This document shows positions 8,263 to 15,949 of a stretch of DNA of 63,883 nucleotides, piece by piece. The notes below the pieces were generated by a model. It had not been told where the DNA came from. It saw nothing but the letters and a program-made list of their open reading frames with translations, and searched no databases. The stretch covers positions 1-63,883 of the forward strand of contig DATFYA010000058.1 in assembly GCA_035315345.1 (NCBI GenBank), written 5' to 3'. Source of the DNA: Candidatus Methylomirabilota bacterium. Lineage in GTDB: Bacteria > Methylomirabilota > Methylomirabilia > Rokubacteriales > CSP1-6. The position numbers were made by a program, and so were the translations under genes. Each line of letters begins with the position of its first letter. Positions within the stretch are counted from its first letter, which is position 1.

Positions 8263-8481
8263 ATGAAAGAGCCGAGAGGGAAGGCAGCTCCGCGAATCGG
8301 GAGAAAGGATCAACAGGATCCCGACCGCGGGAACCGCACTCCTCGAGAGGGCGTCGTCGACCATGAGCCTGAGCGCAGCGATCGCGACGCCGGCGCAGGG
8401 CGACCGGTACAACTCGACGTCGAGGACCGCCCCGAGTCGGATTCCCCGCGCCGGACCGACGACACGCCACCGGCCAAGTAG
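8263..8481 (+). CDS. Small highly charged, probably disordered protein (72 aa)
   Basis: ATG 8263 follows GGGAGGGAGATCA, a strong ribosome site. The 72 residues are dominated by D, E, R, K, P and G (for example RTPREGVVDHEPERSDRD) with almost no hydrophobic residues, as in hydrophilin-like or other stress-linked disordered proteins. It directly precedes the BON-domain gene by 58 bp on the same strand and lies downstream of the candidate sigma-54 promoter. No family recognised; the ribosome site and context are the main support. Confidence 0.5.
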   Translation: MKEPRGKAAPRIGRKDQQDPDRGNRTPREGVVDHEPERSDRDAGAGRPVQLDVEDRPESDSPRRTDDTPPAK

Positions 8482-8539
8482 TCGCGCAAATCAACACGAC
8501 AAGCCGAGCTCGCCCGCGAGCTCTAGGGAGGAAGAGCCC

Positions 8540-9130
8540 ATGCGGTACGGAACCATGATGGCAGCCACGGTGTTCGGCGCCCTGTTGACCACCGCGCCCT
8601 TCGCGGCGCAGGCCGAGCAGAGCACCACCGACAAGGTGATGGACAAGACCAAGAGCACGACCGAGGAAGCCAAGACCGCGGTCAGCGACAGCTGGATCAC
8701 GTCGAAGACGAAGATCGCGCTCTACAGCGACGAGCGCGTGAAGGGCACCCAGATCAACGTCGACACCAAGGACGGCGTGGTGCACCTGCGCGGCAAGGTC
8801 GACTCCAGCGAGGCCAAGGCCGCGGCGGCCGACGTGGCCAAAGGCATCGACGGCGCCAAGTCGGTGAAGAACGACCTGCAGGTGGTCGCCCCGAGCGCGC
8901 GGAAGGCAGTGGACGCGACCGACAAGGACATCGCCAAGACGGTGGAGACGCGGCTGAAGAAGGATACCAATCTCAAGAAGGTCGACGTTCGCGCCGACGG
9001 CGGCGTGGTCACCCTGACCGGCGAGGTGCCCAATCTCACCTCGTCGGCCCGGGCCTCCGAGATGGCGCGGGGCGTGGGCGGAGTGAAGTCCGTCAAGAAC
9101 GAGTTGACGGTGCGCCAGGCCAACAAGTAG
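8540..9130 (+). CDS. Periplasmic protein with two BON domains (OsmY-like)
   Basis: A 196-residue exported protein. The signal peptide ends near AQAEQ (residues 1-25). Two BON domains follow, about residues 52-112 (WITSKTKIALYSDERVKG, VHLRGKVDSSEAKAAA) and 128-194 (VETRLKKDTNLKKVDVR, VVTLTGEVPNLTSSARA). BON proteins bind phospholipid and stabilise the envelope under osmotic or other stress. ATG 8540 lies after AGGGAGGAAG. Context with an M48 peptidase and a PLD-like lipoprotein supports an envelope-stress role. Confidence 0.88.
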   Translation: MRYGTMMAATVFGALLTTAPFAAQAEQSTTDKVMDKTKSTTEEAKTAVSDSWITSKTKIALYSDERVKGTQINVDTKDGVVHLRGKVDSSEAKAAAADVAKGIDGAKSVKNDLQVVAPSARKAVDATDKDIAKTVETRLKKDTNLKKVDVRADGGVVTLTGEVPNLTSSARASEMARGVGGVKSVKNELTVRQANK

Positions 9131-9148
9131 GCCCGCGAGGCCTGCACA

Positions 9149-9343
9149 ATGGCCAAGAAGAAGAGTCGTGGCCGTCGGAAGGTCAAGAAGGTGATGGGGG
9201 AGTACAAGCGGGGCTCGCTCCGCTCGTCGTCGGGCCGCAAGGTCCGGAAGCGGAAGCAGGCCGTCGCCATCGCGCTGAGCGAAGCCCGCAAGTCGGGTGC
9301 CCGCATCCCGCGCAAGGGGCGGCGGAAAACCCGATCGCGGTGA
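9149..9343 (+). CDS. Small basic DUF6496-like protein
   Basis: A 64-residue, Lys/Arg-rich protein with VMGEYKRGSLRSSSG and RKQAVAIALSEARKSGA, a pattern I associate with DUF6496 proteins found in stress-related loci of many bacteria. The basic KKKSRGRRKVKK start and end suggest nucleic-acid contact, which is inference. ATG 9149 comes 18 bp after the BON gene stop with only a weak GAGG site. Confidence 0.7.
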   Translation: MAKKKSRGRRKVKKVMGEYKRGSLRSSSGRKVRKRKQAVAIALSEARKSGARIPRKGRRKTRSR

Positions 9344-9371
9344 CGCGGACGGGAAAGAAAGGAGAAGGGAA

Positions 9372-9551
9372 ATGGGCACGATGGAAAAGGAGCGCCAGGG
9401 TCAGGGCGGCCAGGAGCAGCGGCCGGGGCAGGGTCAGCCCGGTCAGCGTCAGCCGGGGCAGAGTCAGCCCGGTCAGGGCCAGCCCGGACACGACCGAGAC
9501 AAGGACCGCCAGGGCCAGTCGCAACCCGGCCAGGGCGGGCAGAACCGGTAA
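9372..9551 (+). CDS. Gln/Gly/Pro-rich low-complexity repeat protein (59 aa)
   Basis: ATG 9372 follows AAAGGAGAAGGGAA, an excellent ribosome site. After MGTMEKERQG the protein is nearly all imperfect repeats of GQ-(P/R/S)-GQ-x-QPGQ, interrupted by HDRDKDR. Such composition implies an intrinsically disordered, very hydrophilic chain. It belongs to the run of small stress-type genes. The frame is open 25 codons further upstream but without a ribosome site. Function unknown. Confidence 0.6.
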   Translation: MGTMEKERQGQGGQEQRPGQGQPGQRQPGQSQPGQGQPGHDRDKDRQGQSQPGQGGQNR

Positions 9552-9672
9552 GCGCAACGGCACGGACGAGCGGCGGGGCGCCCCGCCGCTCGTCTCAACC
9601 AAAAACACCCATACCCACGAGCGCACGCCATGACGACAACCCGCACGCGAGATGTGAAAGGGGGGACACGCA

Positions 9673-9825
9673 GTGGCGCTAATCCTGATCGTCGTCCTGA
9701 TACTCATCCTGGTCGGCAGCTTGCCGACCTGGCCCTACAGCTCGGGCTGGGGTCCCTATCCCAGTGGAGTGGTGGGCATCGTGCTGCTGGTTCTCATCAT
9801 CCTCGCATTGACCGGGCGGCTGTAA
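9673..9825 (+). CDS. DUF3309-family small membrane protein (50 aa)
   Basis: GTG 9673, 8 bp after AAAGGGGGG. The 50 residues match the DUF3309 pattern: hydrophobic segment LILIVVLILILVG, then LPTWPYSSGWG, PSGVVG, and a second segment IVLLVLIILALTG. DUF3309 proteins are tiny two-helix membrane proteins of unknown function, common in stress-induced loci of proteobacteria. A different frame across this stretch (from ATG 9630) lacks coding character and is only the extension of the next gene. Confidence 0.75.
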   Translation: MALILIVVLILILVGSLPTWPYSSGWGPYPSGVVGIVLLVLIILALTGRL

Positions 9826-9830
9826 CGTCC

Positions 9831-10079
9831 GTGTACTCCCTGATCGGACGGGCGGTGACGGCGGCGGTGCTCGCCACCACGGCCGCCGGCCTGGCGGTCG
9901 CGTGGGCGCGCCGCCGTCGTCCCGCCCCCGTTCCGGTCGTGCGGTGTCCGATCCACGGCATCGCCTACGACGCCGAGCTGGAGCTGTGTCCCGAGTGCGC
10001 GAAGACGCCGGCAACCCGCGAGACCGACCCGAAGCTTCCGGGCAGTCAACCGTTCGAGACGATGGGAGGCATGCGATGA
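9831..10079 (+). CDS. Membrane-anchored zinc-ribbon small protein (82 aa)
   Basis: GTG 9831 begins 5 bp after the DUF3309 stop. Residues 6-25 form a hydrophobic anchor, followed by a basic WARRRRP stretch and a CPIH-x14-CPEC zinc-ribbon-like motif, then a polar tail. The frame is open back to 9630 but that part overlaps the better-supported DUF3309 gene. The stop overlaps the next start in an ATGA. No family recognised; the translational coupling and Cys/His motif support a real gene. Confidence 0.55.
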   Translation: MYSLIGRAVTAAVLATTAAGLAVAWARRRRPAPVPVVRCPIHGIAYDAELELCPECAKTPATRETDPKLPGSQPFETMGGMR

Positions 10080-10237
10080 AGAGCACACCGACACTCTATT
10101 GCCTGACGTGCGGGGCATTCCGCGCCGTCGAGGACTGGCACGAACGCGGTGACGCGCTGGTGATCGAGCTGGAGCCTTGTGGCCACGTGCTCCACCGCAA
10201 CGCGGGAGTCGAGTGGCCGATCCGGACCGCGGCCTGA
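10076..10237 (+). CDS. Small Cys-rich protein (53 aa)
   Basis: ATG 10076 overlaps the previous stop (ATGA). The 53 residues contain YCLTCG near the N-terminus and EPCGHVLHR about 25 residues later, which could form a one-zinc knuckle (CxxC...CxH). No signal peptide. Translational coupling to the membrane-anchored zinc-ribbon protein suggests related function; nothing more can be said. Confidence 0.55.
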   Translation: MKSTPTLYCLTCGAFRAVEDWHERGDALVIELEPCGHVLHRNAGVEWPIRTAA

Positions 10238-10264
10238 CGCCGCACGAGAGAGAGGGAGAGAGCC

Positions 10265-10501
10265 ATGATGAGTCGATTCCTGCTGGGCGCGATCGTGGGA
10301 GGCGTTGCCGTCTACGTATGGGGCGACGAGATCCGCCGCCTCGTCAACACCAAGGGCCAGACCGCCCGGCTCGCCGCGGCGGACACGCTCCAGAGCGTGC
10401 AGAGCGCGGCCGAGCAGCTGCTGGATTCGGCCAAGGACCACCTGACATCCACGATGGAGGCGGGGCAGGAGGCGATCCGGCCGCCGCGAATCACGCGATG
10501 A
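10265..10501 (+). CDS. YtxH-like small membrane protein (78 aa)
   Basis: ATG 10265 follows GAGAGAGGGAGAGAG. The protein has an N-terminal hydrophobic segment (LLGAIVGGVAVYVWG) and then a long amphipathic helix (ADTLQSVQSAAEQLLDSAKDH), the layout of YtxH/general-stress small proteins. The stop overlaps the M48 peptidase start as ATGA. Function unknown. Confidence 0.65.
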   Translation: MMSRFLLGAIVGGVAVYVWGDEIRRLVNTKGQTARLAAADTLQSVQSAAEQLLDSAKDHLTSTMEAGQEAIRPPRITR

Positions 10502-11211
10502 GTCGCGCGGGGCTCGCCGGCGTCGCGCTCCTGGCCGCAGCCCTCGTCGGGGGCTGCGCCATCGAGACGGCGCCGACGACGCCCGGACGGACCACCGAGA
10601 CCACTCGGCCCGCTCCCAGCAATCCCTCCGCCGGATCGACGCGGCCCGCCGCCTCGTCGAAGACGGTCGACGCGGCACAGATCGCGCGCCTCAAGAAGGC
10701 GATGATTCCGCTGCTGCAGGCCATGGACAAGCCGATCCCGCCGAGCCAGGTCAAGGTGGGCATCGTGGACGAGCCGTCCATCAACGCGGCGAACGCCGGC
10801 CACGGCGAGTTCTATGTGACCACCGGCCTGCTGAGCAAGGCGAGCGATGATCAGCTCCTGGCGGTGATGGCCCACGAGGTCGCGCACGAGGATCTCGGCC
10901 ACGTCGCGAAGGCCCAGGCCCTCGGCACCGGGCTGAACATCGGCGCGGTCCTGCTCGACCAGCTCTTCCCGGGCGCCGGCGCGGTGGCCCCGCTCGCGGG
11001 CGCGCTGATCCAGAGCAAGTACAGCCGCTCCGAGGAGTACGCGGCCGACCGACACGGCGTCGAGCTGCTGCAGCGCCTCGGGCGGAACAAGGACGTGATG
11101 ATCAACACGCTCACCTGGCTGATGAGCACGGAGGGCGGCGGCAGCGGCGGCGGATTCTTCAGCACCCACCCCGAGACGGGAGACCGTATCGAAGTCCTGC
11201 GCAAGCTGTGA
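10498..11211 (+). CDS. M48-family metallopeptidase lipoprotein
   Basis: A 237-residue lipoprotein peptidase. Signal peptide and lipobox VGGC put the lipidated cysteine at residue 20; a Thr/Pro/Ser-rich linker follows; the zinc motif is H126-E-V-A-H130 with the third ligand E180 in EYAAD, and the C-terminal FFSTHPETGDRI motif is typical of M48/BepA-like envelope proteases. It should degrade or process outer-membrane or periplasmic proteins. The start ATG 10498 overlaps the preceding gene by 4 bp; the frame is open further upstream but without signal-peptide logic. Confidence 0.92.
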   Translation: MSRAGLAGVALLAAALVGGCAIETAPTTPGRTTETTRPAPSNPSAGSTRPAASSKTVDAAQIARLKKAMIPLLQAMDKPIPPSQVKVGIVDEPSINAANAGHGEFYVTTGLLSKASDDQLLAVMAHEVAHEDLGHVAKAQALGTGLNIGAVLLDQLFPGAGAVAPLAGALIQSKYSRSEEYAADRHGVELLQRLGRNKDVMINTLTWLMSTEGGGSGGGFFSTHPETGDRIEVLRKL

Positions 11212-11240
11212 GCGGGCCCGGGAAGCAGGGAGCGCGACGG

Positions 11241-12473
11241 ATGCTCTCGACCGCCTGTCTGCTCCTGCTCCTGGCGGGCTGCGCCCACGTGCAGCCCCAC
11301 CTGGACCTCCCGGACGTCCCGATCTCGGACGCCTCGTTCCGGGCCACGCTCGTCGGCTTCACTGGCGGCGCGGTGGTCGGCGGGAACCGGGCTCAGATCC
11401 TGCTGAACGGCGAGGAGGTGTTCCCGGCCAAGCTCGCGGCCATCCGCTCCGCCCGCAAGACCATCACCTATGCTCAGTACGTCTTCGAGGAAGGCGCGCC
11501 CGCCGCCGACACCGCGCGGGCGCTGGCCGAGCGCTGTCGCGCCGGGGTCAAGGTCCACGTGCTCGTCGACGCGGTCGGCTCGCTCATGATGCCCTCCGAG
11601 TACCGCGACTGGATGACCGAGGCGGGATGCCAGGTGGCATCGTACCGGCCGATTTCGCCCTGGGCGATCGACCGCGTCAACTACCGCAATCACCGCCGCA
11701 TTCTCGTGGTCGACGGCCGGGTCGGGATCACCGGCGGCTCGGGCACCAGCGGCAAGTGGAGCGGCAACGGCAAGCAGGAAGGTCAGTGGCGGGACACCGA
11801 CATGCGGGTGGAGGGGCCGGTGGTCAGCCAGCTGCAAGGCGCGTTCGCGGAGAACTGGCTGGAGGCGACCGGGGTGGCCCTCGGCGGGCCCGAGTACTTC
11901 CCGTGGCCCCTCGAGCGAAAGGGCGGGGTGGACGCGCAGATCGTCCGCAGCTCGCCGTCGGGCGGCAGCGTGGCGATGTACACGATGTTCCTCCTCGCCA
12001 TGGCCTCGGCGCGCCACTCGATCTACATCACCAACCCGTACTTCGTGCCCGACGACAAGATGATCGAGACGCTCGTACAGGCGCGCCAGCGCGGGGTGCG
12101 CGTGGTGCTCATCCTGCCCGGGGCCATCGACCACAACCTGGTCCGTCAGGCCAGCCGAGCCGAGCTGGGGCGCCTGCTCAAGGCCGGCATCAAGATCTAC
12201 GAGTACAAGGCGGCGCTGCTCCACTCCAAGACCATGGTGATCGATTCCATGTGGGCCACCGTGGGCAGCACCAATCTCGACCGCCGCTCCTTCGAGCTGA
12301 ACGAGGAGCTGAACCTGGTGGTCTACGACGCCGAGATCGCCCGGCGACTCGAGCAGGTCTTCGTGGCCGACCTCGAGCAGTCCCGCGAGGTCACCTACCA
12401 GCAATGGGCCGATCGCGGCTTCTTCAGCCGCTTCATGGAGATCCTCTCCATCCCGGTGCGCGATCAGCTCTGA
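11241..12473 (+). CDS. Phospholipase D-like lipoprotein (cardiolipin synthase-like)
   Basis: A 410-residue protein with lipobox LLAGC (Cys14) and two HKD domains. The second motif is canonical, H328-S-K330-x4-D335 followed by GSTNLDRRS. The first is H151-R-R153-x4-D158, with arginine in place of the usual lysine. Relatives transfer or hydrolyse phosphatidyl groups, for example in cardiolipin synthesis. ATG 11241 follows AGGGAG and starts the signal peptide; a GTG at 11208 overlapping the M48 stop is the alternative. Likely co-transcribed with the M48 gene. Confidence 0.88.
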   Translation: MLSTACLLLLLAGCAHVQPHLDLPDVPISDASFRATLVGFTGGAVVGGNRAQILLNGEEVFPAKLAAIRSARKTITYAQYVFEEGAPAADTARALAERCRAGVKVHVLVDAVGSLMMPSEYRDWMTEAGCQVASYRPISPWAIDRVNYRNHRRILVVDGRVGITGGSGTSGKWSGNGKQEGQWRDTDMRVEGPVVSQLQGAFAENWLEATGVALGGPEYFPWPLERKGGVDAQIVRSSPSGGSVAMYTMFLLAMASARHSIYITNPYFVPDDKMIETLVQARQRGVRVVLILPGAIDHNLVRQASRAELGRLLKAGIKIYEYKAALLHSKTMVIDSMWATVGSTNLDRRSFELNEELNLVVYDAEIARRLEQVFVADLEQSREVTYQQWADRGFFSRFMEILSIPVRDQL

Positions 12474-12512
12474 TCGCCGCGCCGGTTGACGCCCGCGCTA
12501 TGCTCGAAATAT

Positions 12513-13595
12513 ATGCTCCGCCGCGGCGCCGTGCTCCTGGCTCTTCTGCTCCTGGCGGTGGCCGGCGACGGCTTTCCGGTCTCGACCCCGGCGCCGTCGC
12601 AGGCCCAGATCCCCTCCTCGCGGACCGAGGCGGGATTCGGCCCCGCCGGGCACGCCGGCAGCGCGTACAAGAACGTCGATCCCGAGTACCGCCGCGCCTC
12701 CTACTGGGCCCGCCTGCACTCGTTCGTGATCGGGAGCACCTGGCTCGTGACCGAGCGGCGCGTGGCCGCCTTGCCGTCGGGCACACCGGACTGGAACCTG
12801 CTCCGCCAGGCGACGAAGACGCCGACCGTCACCTGGATCGGTCACTCCACCGTGCTGGTGCAGCTGGACGGGGTGACGTTCCTCACCGACCCCAACTGGG
12901 GCCAGCGCAGCGGCCCCTTCAGCGGGTTCATCGGCGTGCGTCGCTACACCCCGCCCGGCATCGCGCTGGACGATCTGCCGCCGATCGACTTCGTGCTGAT
13001 CTCCCACGACCACTACGATCACCTCGACGAGCCGACGGTGAGGCGGCTCGCCCAGAAGTTCGATCCTCTCTTCATCGTGCCCAAGGGCATCAAGGCGTGG
13101 CTCGCCGACCGCGACGTCACCCGGGCGGTGGAGCTGGACTGGGGGGAATCGATCGTGGTCAAGGGTCTGACCGTGGTGTGCACGCCCGCCCAGCACGGCG
13201 GCGGGCGGACCGCGATCGATCAGGGCCGCCGGCTCTGGTCTTCGTGGGCGGTGCTGGGATCGAAGCGCTTCTACTTCGGGGGCGACACCGGCTATTACCG
13301 CCACTTCCAGCAGATCGGCGACGCCCTCGGCCCGTTCGATCTCGCGGCGCTGCCCATCGGCTCCTATACCCCGCGCGAGATCGCCAAGCCCGTGCACATC
13401 TCGCCCGAGGAGGCGATCCAGGCCGCCATCGACCTGCGCGCCGCCCATTTCGTCGGGGTCCACTGGGGAACGTTCGCGCTGGCCCGCGAGCCCTACACCG
13501 AGCCGCCGCAGCGCCTCGCCGCCGAGATCGAGCGGCGCCATCTCGACCCGGCGGTCGCCTGGGTGCTCAAGCCCGGCGAAACGAGGCGCTGGTAG
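12513..13595 (+). CDS. Exported metallo-beta-lactamase-fold hydrolase (NAPE-PLD/UlaG-like)
   Basis: A 360-residue protein with an N-terminal hydrophobic signal (LLALLLLAVAG) and the motif H165-D-H167-Y-D169-H170, followed by TPAQHGGGR, YFGGDTGY and HWGTFAL, the pattern of the NAPE-PLD/RomA branch of metallo-beta-lactamases. Substrates in this branch include phospholipids, so a lipid-related role next to the PLD-like lipoprotein is an attractive inference. No clear ribosome site precedes ATG 12513. It ends at the hairpin shared with the convergent PRC-barrel gene. Confidence 0.82.
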   Translation: MLRRGAVLLALLLLAVAGDGFPVSTPAPSQAQIPSSRTEAGFGPAGHAGSAYKNVDPEYRRASYWARLHSFVIGSTWLVTERRVAALPSGTPDWNLLRQATKTPTVTWIGHSTVLVQLDGVTFLTDPNWGQRSGPFSGFIGVRRYTPPGIALDDLPPIDFVLISHDHYDHLDEPTVRRLAQKFDPLFIVPKGIKAWLADRDVTRAVELDWGESIVVKGLTVVCTPAQHGGGRTAIDQGRRLWSSWAVLGSKRFYFGGDTGYYRHFQQIGDALGPFDLAALPIGSYTPREIAKPVHISPEEAIQAAIDLRAAHFVGVHWGTFALAREPYTEPPQRLAAEIERRHLDPAVAWVLKPGETRRW

Positions 13596-13624
13596 CAGCC
13601 GGCGCAGTCAGCCGCGGAACACTC

Positions 13625-13648
13625 GGCGGCTGCTCTTCAGCAGCCGCC
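13625..13648. terminator. Bidirectional hairpin between convergent genes
   Basis: A perfect 10-bp stem GGCGGCTGCT / AGCAGCCGCC with loop CTTC, between the stops of the hydrolase and PRC-barrel genes. It lacks a T tract. A sister hairpin with the same AGCAGCC core and a TTTC loop lies at 44074-44093, also between convergent stops. Confidence 0.6.
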
Positions 13649-13975
13649 CTAGAGCCAGTAGTAGGGGAAGCGGTAGTAGTCGTGCAGCTGCGTCTCGTAC
13701 TCGCGATCGAAGGCGGCGTCCGGCCGGTACTCCGGCGCTTCCTGGATCCGCTTCTTCTCGATGTTCATCACCACCGTCTCTTTCTGCGGCACGACGCTGC
13801 TGATCCAGGCGGTCGAGAGCACGACCTTCTTGCCGGGCAGCCAGCTACCGGTGTCGATCACGAGATAGCGCAGCTTCATCTCCTGGTCGTCCACGATCAG
13901 GTCGCTCACACCCCCGATCTCGCCGTCGGTCGCGAGGATCTTGTAGTTGAGGATCTCTTTCAGCGGTCTCAGCAT
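13649..13975 (-). CDS. PRC-barrel domain protein
   Basis: A 108-residue protein whose first 70 residues form a PRC barrel (LKEILNYKILATDGEIGGV, DLIVDDQEMKLRYLVIDTG). PRC barrels bind RNA or protein partners in ribosome maturation and photosynthetic reaction centres; free-standing small ones are common in stress loci. The tail is charged and aromatic. ATG 13975 follows GAGGAGGAG. Convergent with the metallo-beta-lactamase gene. Confidence 0.85.
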   Translation of the reverse strand: MLRPLKEILNYKILATDGEIGGVSDLIVDDQEMKLRYLVIDTGSWLPGKKVVLSTAWISSVVPQKETVVMNIEKKRIQEAPEYRPDAAFDREYETQLHDYYRFPYYWL

Positions 13976-14108
13976 GGCTCGCTCCTCCTCGAGGTGAAAT
14001 GCTCATTCCGGGAGCAACCTCCATGCCCGGCGCGACGCCGCTCCGGACGCCCCCGCCACGGGGACATTGGGCGAATTGGCGCGCGCCGATCCGAGAACCT
14101 AGAACGAA

Positions 14109-14609
14109 CTACCGGGTAGTATCGAGGACTTGGCGAACCGCGGCGGCGTCGCGCGTCTCGTGGAACCGGCCGTTGCTGTAGGCGCCGATCACGCGGCGCC
14201 AGAAGCGGATCGCCGGGGCGTTCCGCGGCAGCTCCGAGATCTCCCAGACGCCCGGGAAGCGGTCGAAGAGGGCGAAGACCGCCCGACGCCCGATCCCCCG
14301 CCCGCGGTGCGCGCGCAGCACGAAGAACTCGGCCATCCGGAAACCCACGCCGGGGCTCATATGGGGCGACGGTGCCTGATTGATCAGCGCGGCCCCCACC
14401 CGCTCACCGGACTCGATCAGGATCAGCGTGTGATCGGTCGCGTCGTCGAGCCAGTCGGGCAGGTGGTCCGGCGTCCACCGGCCTCCCTCGTCGAGCCGGT
14501 AGTAGCCGTCGTCGAACTCGGAGAGGTCGTGCAGGTAGAACGGGTAGACCCGGGTCAGCCACTCCCGGTCGGCGGCCGAGCCGCGCGCGTCGCGCAGCTC
14601 GAGGCTCAC
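14109..14609 (-). CDS. GNAT-family N-acetyltransferase
   Basis: A 166-residue GNAT protein. The acetyl-CoA pyrophosphate loop is RAHRGRGIGRRA (about residues 99-110), preceded by the strand FRMAEFFVL and followed by NAPAIRFWRRVIGAY, which is the usual end of the fold. The acceptor substrate is unknown. It is the downstream partner of the LLM oxidoreductase gene on the same strand, 34 bp away. Confidence 0.8.
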   Translation of the reverse strand: MSLELRDARGSAADREWLTRVYPFYLHDLSEFDDGYYRLDEGGRWTPDHLPDWLDDATDHTLILIESGERVGAALINQAPSPHMSPGVGFRMAEFFVLRAHRGRGIGRRAVFALFDRFPGVWEISELPRNAPAIRFWRRVIGAYSNGRFHETRDAAAVRQVLDTTR

Positions 14610-14643
14610 GACGTCACCGCGAGACCGGGCGCCGCGGGCGACG

Positions 14644-15840
14644 CTAGCCGCCGCTGGGCTCGTCCACGTCCCGCGCCCCCACCGTGCGGTTGCGGTACTC
14701 GGCCGGGATCGGCCGGCCCGCGTCGGTGAACGCGCGACGCACCGCCTCGACGTTGGGGCTGAAGATCGTCTTGCGGTTGGTGCGAGCCCAGTCGTTGGAG
14801 TCGCGGACGGTGGCCAGCGAGCCCTGGAAGCGCGGCATCACATAGCGGGCGAACAGCTCGTAGCTCCGCAGGGTCTGCTCGCGGTCGGCCCATTCGTGGG
14901 CGCGGAACAGCAGCCCGCCGAACCCGCCGGCGCTCAGCTCCTGCAGCCGCTCGATGCCGCGGATCACGGTGTCCGGCGTGCCGACCAGGGTGGTACCCAT
15001 CTTCACGCCGTCTCGCAGCGGATCGTCGGCGCGCCCGGGCGGGCGGCCCAGCGTGTCCTCGAAGTACGTCACGGTCTCGTGGCGCTCGCCGCGGTTGACC
15101 TCGCCCAGGGCCCGCTCGTCGTCGTCGGAGACGTGCACGTTCACGACGAGGCGCCAGTGCTTCCGGTCCATCGTCTTGCCGTGCCTGGCCGCGGTCTGCT
15201 CGGCGATCTTCCACTGGTTGGAGAGCGCCTCGGGGCCCCCGGGCAGACCGGCGCCGATCGACAGCACCCCCACGCCGTGCTTGCCCGCGGTCATCACCCC
15301 GGCCGGAGTGATGGTGCTCGCGACCGCGATCGGGAAGTGGGGATCGGTGTACGGGGCCAGATGGAGCCGCGCCTCCCGCAGCTCGAACCAGTCCGTCTTC
15401 ATGGTGACCGGCTCCTCGCACCGCAGCAGCGCCATGATCGCGTCGAGGGCCTCGTCCATCCGCTGGCGCTGGGTCACCGGCTCGATGCCCATCATGTAGG
15501 CGTCGGAGACGAGGGCGCCGGGGCCGCAGCCCAGCATCGAGCGGCCGCGGGTCATGTGATCGAGCTGCACGAAACGGTTGGCCACCATGAGCGGATGATG
15601 GTACGGCAGGCTCGTGACCCCGGAGCCGAGCATGATGTGGCGCGTGCGCTCGGCCGCGGCCGCGATGAAGACCTCGGGAGAGGCGATGATCTCCCAGCCC
15701 GCGGAGTGGTGCTCGCCGATCCACACCTCGTCGTAGCCGAGGTGGTCCATCCACTCGATGAGCTCCATGTCCCGGTTCATCGCGAGCGTGGGATTCTCAC
15801 CGACCCGGTGGAACGGCGCCAGGAAGATGCCGAACTTCAT
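14644..15840 (-). CDS. LLM-class flavin-dependent oxidoreductase (luciferase-like monooxygenase)
   Basis: A 398-residue luciferase-like protein of the limonene-monooxygenase branch. Seen: MKFGIFLAPFH start, GYDEVWIGEHHSAGWEI, SLPYHHPLMVANRF and the GTPDTVIRGIERL segment near residue 290. These enzymes use FMNH2 or F420H2 to oxygenate or reduce substrates. The start at ATG 15840 begins the first barrel strand; an in-frame TTG at 15855 has no better ribosome site. Divergent from the acyl-CoA dehydrogenase gene. Confidence 0.88.
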   Translation of the reverse strand: MKFGIFLAPFHRVGENPTLAMNRDMELIEWMDHLGYDEVWIGEHHSAGWEIIASPEVFIAAAAERTRHIMLGSGVTSLPYHHPLMVANRFVQLDHMTRGRSMLGCGPGALVSDAYMMGIEPVTQRQRMDEALDAIMALLRCEEPVTMKTDWFELREARLHLAPYTDPHFPIAVASTITPAGVMTAGKHGVGVLSIGAGLPGGPEALSNQWKIAEQTAARHGKTMDRKHWRLVVNVHVSDDDERALGEVNRGERHETVTYFEDTLGRPPGRADDPLRDGVKMGTTLVGTPDTVIRGIERLQELSAGGFGGLLFRAHEWADREQTLRSYELFARYVMPRFQGSLATVRDSNDWARTNRKTIFSPNVEAVRRAFTDAGRPIPAEYRNRTVGARDVDEPSGG

Positions 15841-15949
15841 GCCCTTGTGAGCCAATGAACGCCTCCGTGGCCAGCGGGATGCGGCGCCGCGAACAACGGT
15901 GACTGTAGCACGCCTTGAGTCGGGCGCGCACCGATGCTAGAAGAGGCCC

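Noticed and set aside
9630-9830. N-terminal extension of the zinc-ribbon protein from ATG 9630
   Set aside because: It overlaps the DUF3309 gene in another frame and reads as Arg/Gly/Pro-rich nonsense; GTG 9831 is the better start.
12486-12516. TTGACG-17-ATATAT promoter before the metallo-beta-lactamase gene
   Set aside because: Transcription would begin after the ATG at 12513, so it cannot serve that start codon.
11627-14119. 830-codon plus-strand frame overlapping the PLD-like and metallo-beta-lactamase genes
   Set aside because: Both real genes have intact catalytic motifs in another frame; this one has none.
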